From Planctomycetota bacterium (GTDB taxonomy: Bacteria > Planctomycetota > UBA1135 > GCA-002686595), in the NCBI GenBank assembly GCA_020638835.1, contig JACKHV010000005.1, positions 62,001-126,000 on the forward strand: a stretch of 64,000 nt of DNA, given 5' to 3'. A program made the position numbers and the translations under genes. The first letter of the stretch is position 1. Each line of letters starts with the position of its first letter. Shown here piece after piece: positions 36,620 through 48,560 of the stretch. The notes beneath the pieces were generated by a model. It was not told the DNA's origin and did no database searches. It worked only from the letters and a program-made list of their open reading frames with translations.

Positions 36620-37837
36620 ATGCACTACCAGACACCCCTCCTGGCGAGCTTCTCGCTCGCCGCCCTCTCGGCGCCCGCCGCGGCGCAACGGCTCGACGTC
36701 TCGTCCCCCGGCAGCTACGGCGGCGGACTCGGCCAGACCACCCGCTTCGACAACGAGTTCAACCCCGCCCTCAGCTTCGTCATCGACATGCTCGCCGACT
36801 ACACGAGCGAGAGCAGCGGCGGCGAGGACGGCGTCGACGTGAACCTGCGCCGCCTCGACCTGCTCGTCGCCGACTGGGTCGACCCGAACGCCTTCGCATG
36901 GTTCACGATCGCCTACGAGGAGCAGGAACTCGCGCTCGACGAAGCGGCGATCGAGTACGTCGGACTCCCCGGCCGCAACACCCTCCGCGCGGGCCGCTTC
37001 TTCGTCGACTTCGGCAAGCAGATGCAGGCCCACATCGAGGAACTGCGCACGATCGAGCGTCCGCTCGTGCTGCGCGACTTCCTCGGCGAAGAGCTCGCGG
37101 GCGACGGCGTGCAGTGGGACTACTGGCACGGACTCGGCGACACGACTCTCGTGCGCTACTCGGTCGGCGCCTTCGGAAGCCTCGCCGGCGGTCACCACCA
37201 CGGCGAGGAAGCAGACCCCGAGCCCGAGGTGATCGTTCCGACGCGCAAGGAACTCGACCAGCTGAACTTCACCGCGCGCCTCACCGCGATGACCGAAGTC
37301 GGCGAGAACGGCAATCTGCAGCTCGGAGGCTCCACGCGCCTGATCCCCGACTTCGCGTTCGAGTACGACCCGTCCGAGCTCTACCAGGAGGGCTACTCGA
37401 ACTCCGTCTTCGGCCTCGACGCGACCTACGGTTGGCGCAGCGACACAGGGATCAAGAGCTTCACCACCGGCTTCGAGTACCTCTGGAACACGGGTGACCT
37501 GGAGGCCGAGGTGAACGACGCGGGCACGCCCGGCGATCCGACCGACGACGCGCTCGACGTCTCGAACGGGACGCGAATGGGCTACTACGGCTTCGTGGAC
37601 TGCGCCTTCACCCAGCAGGACTCTACGGGCGTGCAATACTCCCGCAGGCAGTCGAGCCACGTCGACAAGGCGGAGCGGGGCGAACTGGACTTCTACTACA
37701 CGCGCCACCTGTCGGAGTTCCTGCGCCTGCGCGCAGGCGCTACCTTCGCCACCGACGAGGCGGGTCCCGACTCGACGCGCTTCGCGATCCAGCTGACGAG
37801 CTTCGTCGGTCCGCACGGTCATGGTCTCAGCTGGTAG
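36620..37837 (+). CDS. Outer-membrane porin-like protein of the zinc locus
   Basis: The ATG at 36620 (GAGGA at 36606-36610) starts a 405-residue protein with signal peptide ending APAAAQ. The mature part is rich in alternating amphipathic strands (FVIDMLADYTSES, FAWFTIAYEEQEL, TLRAGRFFVDFGK, MGYYGFVDCAF) and closes with a short strand ending in W, consistent with an outer-membrane beta-barrel. An HHH cluster at 192-194 lies in a presumed loop. No TonB box or plug is obvious, so it is probably a porin-like protein for metal uptake. It precedes znuA by 19 bases in the same operon. Confidence 0.72.
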   Translation: MHYQTPLLASFSLAALSAPAAAQRLDVSSPGSYGGGLGQTTRFDNEFNPALSFVIDMLADYTSESSGGEDGVDVNLRRLDLLVADWVDPNAFAWFTIAYEEQELALDEAAIEYVGLPGRNTLRAGRFFVDFGKQMQAHIEELRTIERPLVLRDFLGEELAGDGVQWDYWHGLGDTTLVRYSVGAFGSLAGGHHHGEEADPEPEVIVPTRKELDQLNFTARLTAMTEVGENGNLQLGGSTRLIPDFAFEYDPSELYQEGYSNSVFGLDATYGWRSDTGIKSFTTGFEYLWNTGDLEAEVNDAGTPGDPTDDALDVSNGTRMGYYGFVDCAFTQQDSTGVQYSRRQSSHVDKAERGELDFYYTRHLSEFLRLRAGATFATDEAGPDSTRFAIQLTSFVGPHGHGLSW

Positions 37838-37856
37838 TCGAGAGGATGTCCACGAG

Positions 37857-38822
37857 ATGAGACACAAGACTTCACGACGCGCCGCTTGCTTCGCACTGCT
37901 CGCGCTCGCGCTCACCGCCGGCCTCTCCGCCTTCGCGCCCGCGCGCTCGAAGCCGATCCAGGTCGTCGCCACGATCCCCGACCTCGCCGACTTCGCGAAA
38001 CGCATCGGCGGCGAGCGGGTCGAGATCAAGACGCTCTCGAAGGGCACCGAGAACCTGCATCAGGTTCACGTCAGGCCTTCGATGCTGATCGCGCTCTCGC
38101 GCGCGGACCTGTTCCTAGAGATGGGGCTCTCGATGGAGGCCGCCTGGCTCCCCGAGTTGCTCGTGAGATCGGGGAACGACGACATCCAGCCCGGTGAGAA
38201 GGGCTTCCAGAACTGCTCCGAGGGCTGGAAGCCGATCGAGGTGCCCGACTCGCTCTCGCGCAAGGAAGGCCACCTGCATCCGGAAGGCAACCCGCACTTC
38301 AACCTCGATCCGCGCGCGGGCAAGCACCTCGCGACGGTGGTGCAAGCGGCGCTCGTGCGCGTCGATCCCGCCGGGAAGGAGTTCTACGACAAGAACCTCG
38401 AGGCGACGCTGAAGGCGCTGGAGGAAGCGGAGGCGCGCTGGGCGAAGATCGGCGAGCACTGGAAGGGCCGCAAGGTCTGCGTCTACCACACCGAGTTCAA
38501 CTACTTGGCGCAGCGCTACGGCATGCAACTCGCGGCCAGCATCGAACCGAAGCCCGGCATCCCGCCGTCGCCCGGCGACATCGCGCGGGTCGTGAAGGAG
38601 ATGCGCGAGCAGGAGGTCGGAGTCATCCTGACCGCCGCCTGGTCGAACAACCGACAGGTCGCCGACATCGCGCGCAAGACCGGCGCGAAGGTCGTCGAGC
38701 TGCCGAACCAGGTGTCGGGCGCGGACTGGGCGACGGACTGGATCAAGTTCCAGGACGGCTTGCACGCGCGGATCGCCGAGGCCTTCGGCACGCCGGTGCC
38801 CGAGGAGTCCGACGCGAAGTGA
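37857..38822 (+). CDS. znuA: Periplasmic zinc/manganese-binding protein ZnuA-like
   Basis: The start at 37857 has AGAGGA upstream. The 321-residue cluster A-I solute-binding protein has a signal peptide (residues 1-30), then VVATIPDLADFAKRIGG. Candidate metal ligands are His in ENLHQVHVRPS (H68/H71), His in GNPHFNLDP, His in YHTEFNYL, and an Asp/Glu near the C-terminus. The long His-rich loop of some ZnuA proteins is absent; a KEGHLHPEGNPH segment holds the histidines. Zinc is favoured over manganese by the His-rich neighbours, but the metal is inferred. The stop overlaps the ATPase start (GTGA). Confidence 0.85.
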   Translation: MRHKTSRRAACFALLALALTAGLSAFAPARSKPIQVVATIPDLADFAKRIGGERVEIKTLSKGTENLHQVHVRPSMLIALSRADLFLEMGLSMEAAWLPELLVRSGNDDIQPGEKGFQNCSEGWKPIEVPDSLSRKEGHLHPEGNPHFNLDPRAGKHLATVVQAALVRVDPAGKEFYDKNLEATLKALEEAEARWAKIGEHWKGRKVCVYHTEFNYLAQRYGMQLAASIEPKPGIPPSPGDIARVVKEMREQEVGVILTAAWSNNRQVADIARKTGAKVVELPNQVSGADWATDWIKFQDGLHARIAEAFGTPVPEESDAK

Positions 38823-39556
38823 CGACGCGCGGACCGTTGATCGAGGCGCGCGACGCCGCCTTCGGGTACGACGGCGCTCCCGTGATCGCCGGCGTGGACC
38901 TCGCTGTCCACGCCGGCGAACGGATCGCCGTCGTCGGGCCGAACGGTGCGGGGAAGACGACGCTCTTCCGCGGGCTGCTGGGCCTGGTCCCGCCGCAGGG
39001 GGGCGTCGTCGAGCGCGCGACGCGCGACGTCGGCTACGTGCCGCAGCACGAGCAACTCGACGCCGTCTTCCCCTTCACGGCGCGCGAGGTCGTCGAACTG
39101 GGCGCGCTCGGTCGCTTCGAGGGCGCGAACCGCTTCTGGCGCCGCATCACGAGCGCGTCGCGCGAGCTCGCCGACCGCCGCCTCGACGACGTAGGGCTCC
39201 TCGACAAAGCCGCACAGTCCTACGCCGACCTCTCCGGCGGCCAGCGCCAGCGCGTGCTGATCGCCCGCGCGCTGATGGGCGACCCGCGCATCCTGTTCCT
39301 CGACGAACCGACCAGCGGCGTCGACCGCGACGCGGCGCGCCGGATCGTCGCGCTGCTCGCGCAGAAGAGCGAACGCGACGGCGTGACCGTCGTGATGGTC
39401 GGGCACCAGTTCGACGCGCTACGTGAGTTCGCGTCGCGCGCGATCTGGGTCGCCGAGGGCGGCGTGAAGGACGGACCCGCCGCCGAGCTGCTCTCCCCCC
39501 TCTCCATCGACCGCTTGCTCTCGGGCTCGGAGGAGGCCGCCGCGTGGAAGGACTGA
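38819..39556 (+). CDS. znuC: Zinc ABC transporter ATPase ZnuC-like
   Basis: A 245-residue ABC ATPase from a GTG overlapping the znuA stop. Walker A is GPNGAGKT at 40-47, signature LSGGQRQR begins at 138, Walker B is ILFLDEPTSG near 158-167, and the switch His is in VMVGHQFD. It powers the membrane permease encoded next, whose start overlaps this gene by 13 bases. Full length and intact. Confidence 0.9.
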   Translation: MTTRGPLIEARDAAFGYDGAPVIAGVDLAVHAGERIAVVGPNGAGKTTLFRGLLGLVPPQGGVVERATRDVGYVPQHEQLDAVFPFTAREVVELGALGRFEGANRFWRRITSASRELADRRLDDVGLLDKAAQSYADLSGGQRQRVLIARALMGDPRILFLDEPTSGVDRDAARRIVALLAQKSERDGVTVVMVGHQFDALREFASRAIWVAEGGVKDGPAAELLSPLSIDRLLSGSEEAAAWKD

Positions 39557-40425
39557 GCTGGGGCGAGTTCTTCGAGTTCTTCCACTACGCGATCGCCGCG
39601 ACGCTGATCGCGGGGGCGATCTGTCCGCTGGTGGGCGCGTTCCTGCTCGTGCGCCGCACGGGCTTCTACGGCATCGCGCTGCCGCAGTTCGCCGCCGCGG
39701 GCGTCGCGTGCGGCTTCGTCGCGATGCCGCTGCTCGAGCGGGTGCTCGGCGTCGACCTCGGCGCGTCCGAGATGGCGTCCGGCGAGCACTCCGCGCTGAA
39801 CGTCCACCTCGCGTGGGCCGCGCTGTTCACCTTCGGCGGCCTGACGCTGCTGACGCTCGCGCGGCAGGGCGGGACGGAGACGGCGCGCATCGCGGCGGCC
39901 TTCGCGATCGCCAGCGCGGCCACCGTGCTGTTCGCGCACGCGTCGCCCGTCGGCGACATCTACGTGCACGAGCTGCTGCGCGGCGAGATCCTCGCGATCG
40001 GCCTGCACGAGCTCGACACGCTCGCCGCGGTGCTCGGGCTCGTCGCGATCGCCGTCGTCGTGCTGCACCGCGACCTCTCGCTGGTCAGCTACGACCGCGA
40101 TCAGGCGCGCGTGCTGGGGTTGCCGGTGCGCCGGCACGAGCTGCTGCTGCAGTTCCTGACCGGCGCGACCGTGGCGACGGGCGTGATGACGGTCGGACCG
40201 GTCGTGCTGTTCGGCTTCCTCGTCATCCCACCGCTCGCGGCGCGCGCACTCGCGCGGTCGATGGTCGGCTTCCTCGGCCTGAGCGCGGGCCTCGGCCTCG
40301 CGTCGGGCGTGATCGGCCTCGCGCTGTCGAAGGAACTCGACTGGCCGCTCGGCCCCGCTGTCGTCGTCGCGTCGACGGCCGTGTGGATGGCGAGCCGCGC
40401 GATCAACGCGTTGACGCGGCGCTGA
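39544..40425 (+). CDS. znuB: Zinc ABC transporter permease ZnuB-like
   Basis: A 293-residue ABC-3 family permease beginning at a GTG inside the end of znuC. About eight to nine transmembrane helices are apparent, with family segments PLVGAFLLVRRTGFYGIALPQ, GEILAI, DRDQARVLGL and VTVGPVVLFGFLVIPPLAA-like text. It forms the inner-membrane channel for the binding protein and ATPase encoded upstream. Its stop is immediately adjacent to the stop of the convergent boxR. Confidence 0.88.
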   Translation: MEGLSWGEFFEFFHYAIAATLIAGAICPLVGAFLLVRRTGFYGIALPQFAAAGVACGFVAMPLLERVLGVDLGASEMASGEHSALNVHLAWAALFTFGGLTLLTLARQGGTETARIAAAFAIASAATVLFAHASPVGDIYVHELLRGEILAIGLHELDTLAAVLGLVAIAVVVLHRDLSLVSYDRDQARVLGLPVRRHELLLQFLTGATVATGVMTVGPVVLFGFLVIPPLAARALARSMVGFLGLSAGLGLASGVIGLALSKELDWPLGPAVVVASTAVWMASRAINALTRR

Positions 40426-41166
40426 TCAGGCTTCGGCCCAGGCGATGACTTCGTCGCAGACCTGTTCCGGCGTTCGACCGCTCGTGTCGACGCTGCCCTC
40501 GCAGCGCGAGTAGAGCGGCTCGCGAGAAGCGAGCAGCTCGCGCAGCTCCTCCATCGCGCGCGGGCGGTCACGCATCGGACGACGGTCGCCGGAAGCGAAG
40601 ACGCGCTGGAAGTGCTCTTCAGGCTCGGCGCGCAACCACACGGTTCGACAGGTATGACGCAGCCGGTCGAAGCTGCGCGGTTCCTCGACGATCGAGCCGC
40701 CGACGGCGAGCACGACGCGGTCGCCCTCGCTCAGCACTTCCTCGAGGATCTCCGCCTCGAGCCGGTGGAAGTGATCCGCGCCGTGCAGCTCGAAGACTTC
40801 GGCGAGCGACATGCCCGCCGCTTCCTCGACGCGCTGGTCGAGCTCGACGAAGGGCACCTCGAGGCGCGCGGCGAGCAGGCGGCCCACGGTGGACTTGCCG
40901 GCGCCGCGCAGGCCGATCAACGCGAGGCGCTCGCCGCGGTAGGTGCGCAGGGGCAGGTCGACGAAGTCGGAGAGCGTCCAGCCGAGGGCGTCGGCGAGCG
41001 CGGCGAGCTTCGCCAGACTGGGGTTCGCGCGGCCGGCCTCGGTCTCGGTGACGTAGCGGCGGGAGACGTCGGCCCGCTCGGCGAGCTCCGAGAGGGTCAT
41101 CCCGGCCCGTTCCCGGGCGCTCCGCAGGCGGAGTCCGAAGGCGTGAAGAAGGGGTTTGACGTCCAT
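40426..41166 (-). CDS. boxR: BoxR/BzdR-type regulator (XRE HTH fused to shikimate-kinase-like domain)
   Basis: A 246-residue fusion. Residues 10-70 are an XRE helix-turn-helix (SARERAGMTLSELAERADVS then TEAGRANPSLA). From about 78 a shikimate-kinase-like P-loop domain begins (GLRGAGKS at 85-92, later VVLAVGGSIV and SREPLYSR). This architecture is specific to BzdR/BoxR, repressors of benzoate degradation that bind benzoyl-CoA through the kinase-like domain. It is divergent from boxC across 126 bases. The start at 41166 directly precedes the HTH; a longer frame upstream would read through the promoter. Confidence 0.9.
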   Translation of the reverse strand: MDVKPLLHAFGLRLRSARERAGMTLSELAERADVSRRYVTETEAGRANPSLAKLAALADALGWTLSDFVDLPLRTYRGERLALIGLRGAGKSTVGRLLAARLEVPFVELDQRVEEAAGMSLAEVFELHGADHFHRLEAEILEEVLSEGDRVVLAVGGSIVEEPRSFDRLRHTCRTVWLRAEPEEHFQRVFASGDRRPMRDRPRAMEELRELLASREPLYSRCEGSVDTSGRTPEQVCDEVIAWAEA

Positions 41167-41176
41167 GAGGTGAGCG

Positions 41177-41214
41177 CTATACTGCCACACGATGACGGCG
41201 GTGAGAACTATATT
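41177..41214. promoter_or_regulatory. Candidate operator/promoter between boxR and boxC
   Basis: In a GC-rich gap, two AT-rich words stand out as direct repeats 31 bases apart: CTATACT (41177-41183) and CTATATT (41208-41214), about three helical turns. Either could serve as a -10 region on one strand, and the pair could be a BoxR binding site. No published consensus was matched. Confidence 0.3.
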
Positions 41215-41292
41215 TCCCATCTCTTTCTCCCGCAGGCCGCGCCTCCACCGGCGCCGCCCCACCCCTCCCAGCCCGAACCACCGAGGACGACC

Positions 41293-42957
<1,665 letters not shown>

Positions 42958-43015
42958 TCCCGCTTCTCACCCGCACACCCGACGACTCATTCCACCGACC
43001 CGACACAAGCACGCC

Positions 43016-44431
<1,416 letters not shown>

Positions 44432-44468
44432 CCGTCGGGCGGGGCCCCGCGCCCTGCACCGCCGACAC

Positions 44469-44506
44469 GCGAGCCACGGAGACCCCGCCGGGTCCCCGTG
44501 GCTCGC
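44469..44506 (+). terminator. Hairpin terminator candidate after boxB
   Basis: A 17-bp stem with one mismatch (44469-44485 with 44490-44506, starting GCGAGCCACGG) closes a 4-base loop 38 bases after the boxB stop. There is no clear T-run, so termination may be weak or factor-assisted. The rest of the 308-base gap before the next gene contains no gene that I can see. Confidence 0.55.
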
Positions 44507-44739
44507 CTCGTTCCGGCCCCGCGGATCACGCCTCGGCCGCTTCCCGGCGGGTCGTGGTGGCGCTCTCACCGCGACCGAACGCGATTTTCCTTGGAACTTC
44601 CAAATCCGCTCCATCGGCGCCCTGAGCGGGGCCGACAGATCGGGTGCGACCGCCGCCTCGCGTTGGGCAGGCGCGGAAGCGGAAGAGAAGCGTCGAGTTG
44701 CAGACCCCCATCGCTACCGCGCCGCGGAAGGCCCGCGTC

Positions 44740-47232
44740 GTGCCTTCGCACGGCGTCTTCGCGCCGCGCCGCCGTCCCCACCTGTTCACGAGCCTCGCGC
44801 TCGCGCTGACCGGCTTCCTCGCAGCTTGCGGCCCCGTCGAAGGGACCGGCAAGAAGTTCTCCTTCGGCACGGAGACGAGCGTCAGCTACACCGAGTACGA
44901 GCCGGGCGACGTCGTCGCGCAGCTCGAGCTCGTCGCCCCCGCCACGACACCCTTCGTGCTGCGCGCCACCCTGCCGCTGCAGCCGGGGCAGTACGTCGGC
45001 ACCGGGCCCACCTCGCCCTTCGTGATCGTCGACTCGGCGAACAACCAGTCGCCCGCGCAGGTCGAGATCGTCAGCCGCTTCGCGAACGCGGCCGACGGCG
45101 CGGACGTCGTCGAGCTGCTCGCCCGCGTCGAGCGCCCCGCCGGCGTCGCCGCCGGCACGCGCATCCGCTACGACGTGCAGCTCGTGCAGCACCCGGTCGG
45201 TTCGGACCTCGTCCCGCTCCCGACCGTCGCGAACCTGCTGTCCACGCCCGGCGCGTTCCGCCTGCGCACCAAGGACGTCTTCGGACACGTCTACAGCGCG
45301 AACCTCGGCGCCGCCTTCGGCACGTCGCACGAGTTCGAGCTCAAGAACGGTCCGACCGTGCGCCAGGTGCGCACCTACGAGACGCTGACGCCCGACGCGC
45401 CCGTCGGCGGCAACGGCGGCACGCTGCCGCACATGATGGGCGCGCACGCCTACTTCACGACCTGGGCCGGCGAGGAGTTCGTCAGCCTCGACCTGCGCAT
45501 CAACAACGGCGCGAGCGGCCACGACCACGCCCGCGACATCGACGATCCGCTCGGAGACCTGTACTTCGAGGAGCTCGAGTTGGTGATCCCGCAGGGTTGG
45601 CAGGTGTTGACCGCCTACGGCAACCCGTACCTCGGCACGCAGTACGCCGAGGGTCTCGACAGCGTTCTGCCCATCGTGCGGCCGATCGACGCCGGCGACA
45701 TGCACTACATGCCGTCGCAGTCGCAGTTCCACCGCCGCATGGTGCTGTGCGCCCCCGGCGCCGAAGCGCGGGCGCGCGAGTACTTGGACGAGCGCAACCT
45801 CGCCTTCTGCCGCCCCGGAGAGAACGTGAACGGCGAGCCCTTCCTCTCCTGGTGGAATCCGGCGAGCGCACGCTACTACTCCCAGCACCTGCCGCTGCCA
45901 CTCGTCGACCGCATCGGGGAGGCGACCCTGCGCTCCGAGCTGAGCGCCGCCTTCACCTCGATGAAGACGGCGGTGCAGAACGGCGACGCCGGCCCGTGGC
46001 CGATCGAGATGCCGACGCACGGCTGGGCGCATCCGATGAGCGGACACTACGGCGGCTCGCACGGCGGTCAGGAGATCCACCTGACCGAGGGCGTGCGCAC
46101 GGCGTACGCCGCCTCGAACGAAGGCTATCGCCAACTGCAGCTCCGGCACCGCATGGTGACGGACCGCCACCCCACCGCGCTCTACGACTGGAACGGCGAA
46201 CCGACCTGCGTCGAGGACTGGGTGGTCAACGGCCTGAACGGGCCCTACCTGCCCGCGTGGGTCTGGCTGCGCCCCGTGCTCTTCCTCGGCGATCCCTTCG
46301 GCTACAACTCGACGCCCGACGGGCAGCGCCAGGCGGTCGTCGCGCAGGGTCGCAAGCCCGCCTACCAGGACTCGCTCGCCGCCTTCCAGATGATGGACAC
46401 CGAGCACCTGGTGCGCTACACGCGCAACCCGAAGGCGCTCGTCTGGCTCGGCAACGACGCGATCGCGCGCGACGACTTGACGCTGCAGGGTGAACTGTCG
46501 CGCATGTCGTACTCGCCGCTCAAGCAGAGCGACAACGGGATGATGATCGTCACCGGCATGGCGAGCGACCGCGCTTTCGTGGAGAGCAAGCCGGGCGACG
46601 GCTTCAACATCAACCGCGGCGAGGGCTGGATGATCGACGCGATCGTCTCGACCTACGCGGTCACCACGCCGGCTCGTCGGGCAACGATGCGCCCGTGGTT
46701 CGACGACCTGCTCGACACGGTCGAGATGGGCCAGTCGGCGTGCACCGGCGCGATCGGAGCGCTCCCCAACGGCCTCTACTTCGGCGGTCAGTACCGCACG
46801 CGACAGTCGATCTCGGAAGCGATCGTCGACACCGCGCTGTGGAGCGTGCGCAGCACGGTCTACGAGAACAGCGATCCGGGTCGCAGCGAGCGCCTGCGCC
46901 AAGTGCTCGTGCGCAGCGCCTACGCGCTGATCTCCGACGTCTTCTGGGACTACAGCGTGAACCAGCCGTGGTTCTACGTCGCGATGGGTCCCTTCGACCA
47001 GCAACAGCCTTCCTTCTGCGGCTTCGTGCCGGCCGACGGGCACGAGAACCACGACGACTACCAGGTCTGGGGCAGCCTCGCCTACGGCTACCTGCTCACC
47101 GGCGACTCGCTGTTCATGACGCGCGCGCGCCAGCTGGCGGGCGGCAACATCCAGACGCTGCAGGAGCGCACGGTCGGCTACCTCGAGAACGGTTCGCCGA
47201 CGATCGCGCTCGACCAGCTGCTGACGAACTGA
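44740..47232 (+). CDS. Large lipoprotein of unknown function
   Basis: GTG 44740 is preferred because GGAAGG lies 8 bases upstream and it places the lipobox LAAC (Cys30) at the end of a basic and hydrophobic signal; the frame is open from 44644. The mature 800-residue protein has a beta-rich N-terminal half (repeated FVLRATLPL, RIRYDVQLV, YFEELELVIP patterns) and a helical C-terminal half resembling a glycoside-type alpha/alpha toroid in style (RSAYALISDVFWDYSVNQPWFY, YQVWGSLAYGYLL). I recognise no family. It stands alone between the box operon and a convergent gene only 12 bases away. Confidence 0.75.
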   Translation: MPSHGVFAPRRRPHLFTSLALALTGFLAACGPVEGTGKKFSFGTETSVSYTEYEPGDVVAQLELVAPATTPFVLRATLPLQPGQYVGTGPTSPFVIVDSANNQSPAQVEIVSRFANAADGADVVELLARVERPAGVAAGTRIRYDVQLVQHPVGSDLVPLPTVANLLSTPGAFRLRTKDVFGHVYSANLGAAFGTSHEFELKNGPTVRQVRTYETLTPDAPVGGNGGTLPHMMGAHAYFTTWAGEEFVSLDLRINNGASGHDHARDIDDPLGDLYFEELELVIPQGWQVLTAYGNPYLGTQYAEGLDSVLPIVRPIDAGDMHYMPSQSQFHRRMVLCAPGAEARAREYLDERNLAFCRPGENVNGEPFLSWWNPASARYYSQHLPLPLVDRIGEATLRSELSAAFTSMKTAVQNGDAGPWPIEMPTHGWAHPMSGHYGGSHGGQEIHLTEGVRTAYAASNEGYRQLQLRHRMVTDRHPTALYDWNGEPTCVEDWVVNGLNGPYLPAWVWLRPVLFLGDPFGYNSTPDGQRQAVVAQGRKPAYQDSLAAFQMMDTEHLVRYTRNPKALVWLGNDAIARDDLTLQGELSRMSYSPLKQSDNGMMIVTGMASDRAFVESKPGDGFNINRGEGWMIDAIVSTYAVTTPARRATMRPWFDDLLDTVEMGQSACTGAIGALPNGLYFGGQYRTRQSISEAIVDTALWSVRSTVYENSDPGRSERLRQVLVRSAYALISDVFWDYSVNQPWFYVAMGPFDQQQPSFCGFVPADGHENHDDYQVWGSLAYGYLLTGDSLFMTRARQLAGGNIQTLQERTVGYLENGSPTIALDQLLTN

Positions 47233-47244
47233 GCGCGGCTCGCG

Positions 47245-48453
47245 TCAGTCGCGCTGCGCGGGCACGCGGAAGAGGACGCCCTGGTCGACGGCGGTCGCCT
47301 CGGCAGCCGTAGTCGGTGTGCGATAGAAGTAGTTCGGTCCGACCGACCAGACCTCGAAGGTCGCGTCGTCCAGGACGCGCGTGCGCAGCGGTTCGCCGTC
47401 GAAGGGATCGGCGAGCGTCGCGGCGAGCGACTCGGCTGCTCCGACGCCCTCGAGCACGCGAACGGCCGCGACGCGCGCGCAGCGCCGCAGCGCGACGCTC
47501 TCCACGAACTGGTCGTACGACTGGCAGAGCGACGGGATCGAGATCTGCGAGAACTCTCCGCGCAGACCGTTGCGCGTCGCGTTGGACAGATCGTTCAAGG
47601 CGTACGCCACGTCCCGATGCGTGGAAGCTTCGAGCGACGCGATCAGCTCGTCGTAGTCCCGAAGGCACTGCAAGAACTCGCCGTGCAGCGGACGGGCGGA
47701 GTAACCTGCGACCAGTGCACCCAAACCTGACGCCCCCGCCGCGTCGGCGGATTCGTACGTCCGGTGCAGGAACGCGCGCTCGCCGCGCAGCGCGCTCATG
47801 AAGCGCGCGTCGCGATCCGCCCCGTCGTCGATGCGAAACAGCTCAGCGAGCGCGCGCCGGTCCGCTTCCCCGAGCGCCGGCAGCGCGGTTTCGCAGGCTC
47901 GAAGGAACAGCTCCTCGAGGCGCGTGCCGATCAATCCGCGCATCAAGTTGCTCGGTTCCGCCGACAGCTCGAGGAGGCAGCGGATGCGTCGCACCGCGCG
48001 CAACACGCCCGCGCTGTCGCCACTCAGCGCGGCCACCCGCAGCTCGGCCGCTTCGTGGTCCGCGAAGGCGATCAACCAGAGCGGCCGCGGCAGCGAGTTC
48101 GCGCGAGGCGAATTCCCCGAGAGCTCCGCGCCCTCCGCCTCGAACGCCTCGAGTCCCCCGGGAACGCCGAGCTCGCACGGATCGCACGCCGCGAAGTCCC
48201 CCGTCGTATCCACCGACTCGCACTCCGCGCAGCGCCAGGTGAGCCCGGGGCGCGCCGCGCTCCACGACAGCAGCTCCGCCTGCACCGGGTCCCCCGCCGC
48301 CGCGCGCCGCGCGAGTTCCTCCGCGACGTCCTCCGCGCTGACCATCCAGACCGACAGCGGCGCGCGCGAACGCATCGCGAAGAAGCACAAGCCGACGCCG
48401 ACCAGGAAGATCGTGAAGGCGTGCCAGGCGAGGCGCAGCTTCGGGTGGCGCAT
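47245..48453 (-). CDS. Membrane-anchored protein with Cys-pair motif, unknown function
   Basis: A 402-residue protein with a basic N-terminus and a single transmembrane helix (about 9-27). Two CxxC pairs (C75/C78 and C90/C93, in RCAEC and ACDPC) look like a zinc ribbon, and the remainder is alpha-helical. If the N-terminus is inside, the ribbon and helical part are periplasmic. I do not recognise a family. A strong hairpin lies just upstream (48504-48539), so it is separately transcribed from the dehydrogenase gene. Confidence 0.65.
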   Translation of the reverse strand: MRHPKLRLAWHAFTIFLVGVGLCFFAMRSRAPLSVWMVSAEDVAEELARRAAAGDPVQAELLSWSAARPGLTWRCAECESVDTTGDFAACDPCELGVPGGLEAFEAEGAELSGNSPRANSLPRPLWLIAFADHEAAELRVAALSGDSAGVLRAVRRIRCLLELSAEPSNLMRGLIGTRLEELFLRACETALPALGEADRRALAELFRIDDGADRDARFMSALRGERAFLHRTYESADAAGASGLGALVAGYSARPLHGEFLQCLRDYDELIASLEASTHRDVAYALNDLSNATRNGLRGEFSQISIPSLCQSYDQFVESVALRRCARVAAVRVLEGVGAAESLAATLADPFDGEPLRTRVLDDATFEVWSVGPNYFYRTPTTAAEATAVDQGVLFRVPAQRD

Positions 48454-48503
48454 GGACGCAGACTACGCTCCCCGCGCGCGCCGACCAAGCCGCCCGAGCG
48501 CGA

Positions 48504-48539
48504 GGAGCCCCCGACGCGAGGCGACGCGTCGGGGGCTCC
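48504..48539 (-). terminator. Hairpin terminator downstream of the dehydrogenase gene
   Basis: A perfect 15-bp stem (48504-48518 with 48525-48539, starting GGAGCCCCCGACGCG) with a 6-base loop. It lies 22 bases beyond the stop of the leftward dehydrogenase gene and before the start of the next leftward gene. A T-run is lacking. Confidence 0.6.
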
Positions 48540-48560
48540 CAAGTCGAGGACCGCTCGGGA

